Under the pieces are notes generated by a model, which saw only the letters and a program-made list of their open reading frames with translations, was not told where the DNA came from and did not search any database. 64,000 bases of DNA from ZC4RG35 sp964571765. GTDB lineage: Bacteria; Actinomycetota; Acidimicrobiia; Spongiisociales; ZC4RG35. The position numbers and the translations under genes were made by a program. The stretch is from contig CAZNDH010000001.1 in the NCBI GenBank assembly GCA_964571765.1, positions 1 to 64,000 on the forward strand. Reading direction: 5' to 3'. Below are positions 59,861 to 64,000 of this stretch, piece by piece; the stretch's first letter is position 1; every line of letters begins with the position of its first letter.

Positions 59861-61915
59861 CTACGCGATGAACGCCGAGGCGAAGATCAGCGAGACGATG
59901 GTCATCACCTTGATGACGATGTTCATCGCCGGACCAGAGGTGTCCTTGAAAGGGTCACCAACGGTGTCGCCGATCACCGCCGCCTTGTGGGGGTCGCCAC
60001 CCTTGCCTCCAAAGGCTCCGGCCTCGATGAACTTCTTGGCGTTGTCCCACATGCCGCCGGCATTGGCCATGAATATGGCGAGGAGGAACCCGGTGATCAG
60101 CGCTCCACCGAGGAGACCACCGAGCATCTCGACATCGATGAACCCGACGATGAGGGGAAGGGCGATGGTGATCGCCCCGGGGACGACCATCTCGCGTAGG
60201 GCTCCCCTGGTGGCGATGTCGACACATGTGGTGTAGTCCGGCTTGGCATCCGGATGACCTTCGCGCAGACCCGGGATGTCCCGGAACTGACGTCTCACCT
60301 CGTCGATCATCTTTGAGGCGGCCCTGCCCACTGCGTTCATGGTGAGGGCGGCGAAGAGGAAGGGGAACATGGCACCGAGGAAGAGCCCGATGGTCACCTC
60401 CGGTCGGGCGATGTCGATCCCGGTGAGCCCCACCGCCCGGGTGAACGCGCTGAACAGGGCGAGGGCGGTCACCGCCGCCGAGGCGATGGCGAATCCCTTG
60501 GCGATGGCTGCTGTGGTGTTGCCCAGGGAGTCGAGAGCGTCGGTCGCTTGACGCACTTCCTTGGGGAGGTGGGCCATCTCGGCGATACCCCCGGCGTTGT
60601 CGGCGATCGGGCCGTAGGCATCCACCGATATGGTGATGCCCAGGGTGGCCAGCACACCGATGGCGGCGATGGCCACCCCGTAGATGCCTCCGCCGTCGCC
60701 CATGCCCCACTGCCCGGCGAAGTAGGCGGCACCAACGCCGGCGGCGACCGCGATCACCGAGAAAGCCGCCGAGCGCATCCCTTCGGCGATACCGGTGATG
60801 ATCACCGTGGCCGGCCCGGTCTGGGCCTGGCGGGCCACCTCCTTGACCGTCTTGTAGTGGTCGGAGGTGAACCATTCGGAGATCTTGCCCACGAACCAGC
60901 CGACGATGAGACCGGCGACCACCGCCAGCCAGATCCCCGCCCAGTTCTCCACCTTGTCGCCGAAGATCCAGTAGGCCAGGCCGGCGACGCCGATGGCGGT
61001 GACCACCATGGCGAAATTGGTCCCCCGGTGGAGGGCGGCGGCGAGATGGTCGGCGTCCTTGGCCCTGACCAGGAAAGACCCGACGATCGAGGCCAGCATG
61101 CCCAGGGCAGCCACAGCCAATGGGAAGATGATCGCCTCGGCGAGAAAGTCCCTGCCGACGAAGACCAGGGCAGAGTAGGCCACCGGCGCCACCAGGGAAC
61201 CGACGTATGACTCGAAGAGGTCGGCGCCCATCCCGGCTACGTCGCCCACGTTGTCCCCGACGTTGTCGGCGATCACCGCCGGGTTCCGGGGGTCGTCCTC
61301 GGGAATCCCGGCTTCTACCTTGCCCACCAGGTCGGCGCCTACGTCGGCCGCTTTGGTGTAGATCCCCCCACCGACACGGGCAAACAGGGCGATCGAGGAG
61401 CCACCGAGCCCGATGGCGGTGATGATGTCCACCCACCTCGCCTCACCGAGGAGGTTGTTGAACACCAAAAAGCCGATGGCGATCCCAATGAGCCCCAGCC
61501 CGGCCACGGTGAAACCCATGACCGCGCCGCCGCGGAAGGCCACCGGCAGGGCGGCAGGCACCCCGCCGGTGCGAGCCGCCTCGGTGGTGCGGGCGTTGGC
61601 CGCGGTGGCGATCCGCATCCCGATGAACCCGGCCAGTGCGGAGAGGACCGCTCCGAACACATAGGCCACCGCCCCCCAGGGGCGGCCCCACTCGAGGAGG
61701 GTGGCGATGAGGACGGCCATGACCACCACGAAGACCGCCACCCAGGTGTACTCCCTCTTGATGAAGGCCATGGCCCCGGCTCGGATCGCCGAGGACAGCT
61801 CGATCATCCTCTCGTTCCCCTGGGGCGTCGCCAGCACCCAGCGGGTGAAGTACACGGCGAGCACCAGCGCCAGGGCACCTGCGCCCAGGGCGATGTAAAG
61901 GACGGTATCGGTCAT
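59861..61915 (-). CDS. hppA: membrane-bound ion-pumping pyrophosphatase (HppA)
   Basis: A protein of about 684 aa with about 16 membrane segments that couples PPi hydrolysis to cation pumping. Signature DVGADLVGKVE, DNVGDNVGD and the late GDTVGDPFKDTSGPAMN motifs are intact. GNTTAAIAKGFAIAS has Ala where K+-independent enzymes have Lys, so the K+-dependent class is inferred. Proton versus sodium transport is not assigned. ATG at 61915. Possible partner of PPDK, which releases PPi in the PEP-forming direction. Confidence 0.93.
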   Translation of the reverse strand: MTDTVLYIALGAGALALVLAVYFTRWVLATPQGNERMIELSSAIRAGAMAFIKREYTWVAVFVVVMAVLIATLLEWGRPWGAVAYVFGAVLSALAGFIGMRIATAANARTTEAARTGGVPAALPVAFRGGAVMGFTVAGLGLIGIAIGFLVFNNLLGEARWVDIITAIGLGGSSIALFARVGGGIYTKAADVGADLVGKVEAGIPEDDPRNPAVIADNVGDNVGDVAGMGADLFESYVGSLVAPVAYSALVFVGRDFLAEAIIFPLAVAALGMLASIVGSFLVRAKDADHLAAALHRGTNFAMVVTAIGVAGLAYWIFGDKVENWAGIWLAVVAGLIVGWFVGKISEWFTSDHYKTVKEVARQAQTGPATVIITGIAEGMRSAAFSVIAVAAGVGAAYFAGQWGMGDGGGIYGVAIAAIGVLATLGITISVDAYGPIADNAGGIAEMAHLPKEVRQATDALDSLGNTTAAIAKGFAIASAAVTALALFSAFTRAVGLTGIDIARPEVTIGLFLGAMFPFLFAALTMNAVGRAASKMIDEVRRQFRDIPGLREGHPDAKPDYTTCVDIATRGALREMVVPGAITIALPLIVGFIDVEMLGGLLGGALITGFLLAIFMANAGGMWDNAKKFIEAGAFGGKGGDPHKAAVIGDTVGDPFKDTSGPAMNIVIKVMTIVSLIFASAFIA

Positions 61916-62028
61916 CGTGAGAGCTCCTCCAGCGAACGGCGGGTATGGCCGGTGAGGGAGTATAGGAGTCCCCTGTCTCCCTACCGGGAGCCGGTTTCGC
62001 AGGGTCTGGGCAGGGGTACTCGGTGGCC

Positions 62029-62562
62029 ATGAGCGACCAAAGCCCATCGCTCTCCACCAAGCCCCCGTGGCTCAGCGGCACCAATGGTTGGGAGAAGGGG
62101 ATCCGCCTGGTCGCCTTCGCCCTCGTCGGTCTCCTCTTGGCCCTGGGTGCCACCGGCTTGCTCGGTGTCCGTACCACCTCGGAACAGGCGATCGGCAACG
62201 AATTCGGGTTGACCGTGATCCATGCCTCAGTGACCCGCCCCGGGCTCGCCACCCCCTTCAGCATCCTGGTCACCCGGTCCGACGCCACGCCCCTTCCCTC
62301 CCAAGTCACCATCCAGGTCGACTCGGCCTATCTGGCGATGTTCGACGACAACGGGATGGAGCCCCTGCCCGTCTCCTCTTTCAACGAGTCGAAGTCGACG
62401 TGGTGGACCTTCGAAGTGCCCGCGGGCCAGACCGAGCTTCGGGTGGATCTCGATGCCCGGATCGAACCCGCGGTCCAATGGGGCAGATCGGCAACCGTTG
62501 CGGTCTCCGTTGACGGCGTGACGAAAGTGGAGGCCGACTTCACCACCTGGGTGCTCCCGTGA
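62029..62562 (+). CDS. hypothetical membrane-anchored protein
   Basis: A 177-aa protein with a cytosolic N-terminus of about 26 residues, a single membrane helix (about 27-46) and an extracytoplasmic Ig/beta-like domain (about 50-175). It has paired hydrophobic strands and a Trp-rich stretch SKSTWWTFEVPAG. Cys-free. No family recognised. It is divergent from hppA and followed by the DUF421 gene at 10 bases. Confidence 0.7.
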   Translation: MSDQSPSLSTKPPWLSGTNGWEKGIRLVAFALVGLLLALGATGLLGVRTTSEQAIGNEFGLTVIHASVTRPGLATPFSILVTRSDATPLPSQVTIQVDSAYLAMFDDNGMEPLPVSSFNESKSTWWTFEVPAGQTELRVDLDARIEPAVQWGRSATVAVSVDGVTKVEADFTTWVLP

Positions 62563-62572
62563 GGCGGCTCTG

Positions 62573-63034
62573 ATGGAACTGGTGTTCCGCGCAACAGCCG
62601 TCTTCTGGCTTCTCTGGCTGGTGGTCAGGGGGACAGGCAAGCGGTCACTCGCCGAGCTCACCCCGCTCGACCTCATCCTGGTGGTCATCGTCGGCGATCT
62701 CGCCCAGCAGGGTGTCACACAGGAGGACATGTCGGTGACGGGCGCAATGGTCGCGGTGTCGGTATTCGTGGCCTGGACATTCCTCGCCGACACCATGGGG
62801 AAGAAGTGGCCACGGTCGGCCCGGATCCTCGCCGGAGAGCCGGTGATCGTGGTCCACCGGGGCGTCCCCTTGGAGGACCGAATGAACCGGGAGCGTGTCG
62901 ACCTCGATGAGCTGAAGGAGGCCGCCCGGCTCCAGGGGATCTCGAATCTGGCCGACATCGAGTTCGCAGTCCTGGAGACCGACGGGGAGATATCCTTCGT
63001 CAGAGCCGATGACCGGCGTCGAGCAGCGGACTGA
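62573..63034 (+). CDS. DUF421 (YetF-like) membrane protein
   Basis: A 153-aa protein with the DUF421 pattern: hydrophobic N-terminal helices (about 1-75, including RGTGKRSLAELTPLDLILVVIVGDLAQQ, read in parts) and a C-terminal domain with GEPVIVVHRG and LQGISNLADIEFAVLETDGEISF. The family is linked to spore membrane or stress envelope proteins; the role is unknown. It is upstream of the PolX-like gene by nine bases and likely co-transcribed. Confidence 0.82.
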   Translation: MELVFRATAVFWLLWLVVRGTGKRSLAELTPLDLILVVIVGDLAQQGVTQEDMSVTGAMVAVSVFVAWTFLADTMGKKWPRSARILAGEPVIVVHRGVPLEDRMNRERVDLDELKEAARLQGISNLADIEFAVLETDGEISFVRADDRRRAAD

Positions 63035-63043
63035 CCAGCAGCC

Positions 63044-64000
63044 ATGGCGACCGCCGAACCGTCCGTGGACAGACGGGGTTTCGCCCGGCTCCTCTGGAAG
63101 CTGGCCGACCTCACCCGAGCCTCAGAGAGCAGGCGCTCGTTCCGGGCCAAGGCCTACCGAACTGCTGTGTGGTCGCTGGACTGGCTCGACGCCGGTCTCG
63201 ACGTCAGCCGCGAGGAAGCCCTGCAGGTCCCGGGCATCGGCCCGGGCGTGGCCTCGCTCCTCGACGAGTACAGGTCCACTGGCTACCTGAGCCAGCTGGT
63301 CCCTCTGGAGGAGGCATACCCCGCTGACTCTGGGAAGCTCCGTCTCCTTCCCCGGATGACCCCGGCCAAGTTACGAGACCTCCATGGCGAGCTCGGGGTG
63401 GATACCACCAAGGACCTCGGGGACGCCATCGAGTCGGGAGCAGCACTGACCATCCGCGGGCTCGGGGAGAGGACTCTCGACTGGTGGTCGAGGATCATCG
63501 CCCTCCCCCCGTCGACAACCGCCGTTCCCGCACATCAGGGTTGGTCGGAAGCAACCAACCTCCTCGGCCATCTGACCGAGCACACCGGGGCCGATGGAGA
63601 GGTGGCCGGAGAGCTTCGCCGTGGCGAGGAGTGGGCGGAGGCAATCCATCTGGTCGTGGTCACCGAGGATCCAGCGGGGTTGGCCCGTTTCCTCGCCGAC
63701 ACCGCTTCCCTGGCCGACAGCCACCAGGACGAGGCTTGGAAGCACCGCGCCCTGACCCACTCGGGGTTGCCGGTGACAATCCAGGCCACTCCGGCAAGCT
63801 CGGCCGGCACCTCGCTGTTCATCGCCACCGGGCCTCGGTCTCACCTCGAGCTGGTGGCCCATCGCGGCTCCCACCCGACCGAAAGGGAGCTCTACGCGGC
63901 ATCAGGGATGGAGTGGGTGCCTCCGCCAGCCCGGGGGCTGGAGCCGGAACGGGCCCATGGTGTCGTGCGCTCGACACAGATCAGAGGTGACCTCCACCTC
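63044..64000 (+). CDS. PolX-family-like protein with degenerate polymerase site (partial)
   Basis: Partial gene, 319 codons, running off the window. N-terminal helix-hairpin-helix region (about 10-90, QVPGIGPGVASLL) and a second HhH-like (IRGLGERTLDWW) match the DNA polymerase beta-like part of bacterial PolX. The catalytic stretch reads VAGELRRGEEWAEAIHLVV where PolX has GSxRR and DxD: Ser-190 is Glu and the two Asp positions are Ala200 and His202. The window stops at IRGDLHL, just where the C-terminal PHP nuclease domain begins. ATG at 63044. Confidence 0.78.
   Translation, partial: MATAEPSVDRRGFARLLWKLADLTRASESRRSFRAKAYRTAVWSLDWLDAGLDVSREEALQVPGIGPGVASLLDEYRSTGYLSQLVPLEEAYPADSGKLRLLPRMTPAKLRDLHGELGVDTTKDLGDAIESGAALTIRGLGERTLDWWSRIIALPPSTTAVPAHQGWSEATNLLGHLTEHTGADGEVAGELRRGEEWAEAIHLVVVTEDPAGLARFLADTASLADSHQDEAWKHRALTHSGLPVTIQATPASSAGTSLFIATGPRSHLELVAHRGSHPTERELYAASGMEWVPPPARGLEPERAHGVVRSTQIRGDLHL

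Noticed and set aside
59861..61915. Assigning the pyrophosphatase as sodium-pumping
   Set aside because: The residues that separate sodium and proton pumps could not be placed reliably by eye.

Overview
This 64 kb window is GC-rich (roughly two thirds G+C by eye), gene-dense chromosomal DNA. It looks like Actinomycetota, probably an Acidimicrobiia-type lineage. The clues are menaquinone genes, an F420-type CofC, a DUF4032 kinase-like protein, an OmpR-type two-component pair, a large membrane pyrophosphatase, actinobacterial-style tRNA-Glu without encoded CCA, many GTG/TTG starts, and Thr-rich linkers on secreted proteins. The taxonomic placement is inference. I found no insertion sequences, prophage or CRISPR array; most of the window is ordinary core metabolism packed with 4-bp start/stop overlaps.

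Layout. 0.15-4.7 kb: LysM/M23 cell-wall hydrolase, flavin reductase-like protein, DUF885 peptidase-like protein, APH-type phosphotransferase. 4.8-8.3 kb (minus): a vitamin B12 operon in which a cobalamin riboswitch and a Shine-Dalgarno-sequestering hairpin precede btuF-btuC-btuD-cobO. 8.4-9.4 kb: HtrA protease. 9.6-21.2 kb: a carbohydrate locus with a clan-A glycoside hydrolase, a shikimate-kinase-like protein, ROK sugar kinase, MalK/UgpC ATPase, GH13 alpha-glucosidase, debranching-type glucosidase, two permeases (one carrying a TM2 domain) and a lipoprotein binding protein; a decayed piece of a second MalK lies at its left edge. 21.3-28.3 kb: DUF4032, sensor kinase/regulator, small membrane proteins, an M15 peptidase-like lipoprotein, two CNNM/CorC-type proteins. 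28.4-34.1 kb: a solitary sufB with a promoter/operator, a second M23 protein, inositol-phosphate synthase, an ArfB-like ribosome rescue factor, an O-methyltransferase. 34.2-38.7 kb: DHA2 exporter and menE/menB/menA. 38.8-43.1 kb: META-domain and other lipoproteins and a large secreted subtilase. 43.3-50.1 kb: pyruvate phosphate dikinase, MeaB, NifU-like domain, MurA, RpiB, and a thioredoxin/DsbB pair. 50.4-54.1 kb: tRNA-Glu, gltX, FAH-family hydrolase, a hypothetical, ilvE. 54.1-57.6 kb: pgpA, UspA, cofC, glycerate kinase, SDR. 57.6-64 kb: small ORF, RNase H, double histidine phosphatase, membrane pyrophosphatase, DUF421, and a PolX-like gene running off the end.

Most noteworthy: two nested-palindrome intergenic elements (4719-4821 and 59730-59853); a PolX homologue whose polymerase carboxylates are missing; a MurA with Asp in place of the fosfomycin-target Cys; a shikimate-kinase fold with its glycine triplet altered; a TM2-permease fusion; an SDR with Phe at the catalytic Tyr; and a sequence-visible suf promoter with an overlapping 18-bp palindrome. 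I did not find a convincing wholly new multi-gene system; the palindromic elements and the divergent enzyme variants are the best leads.
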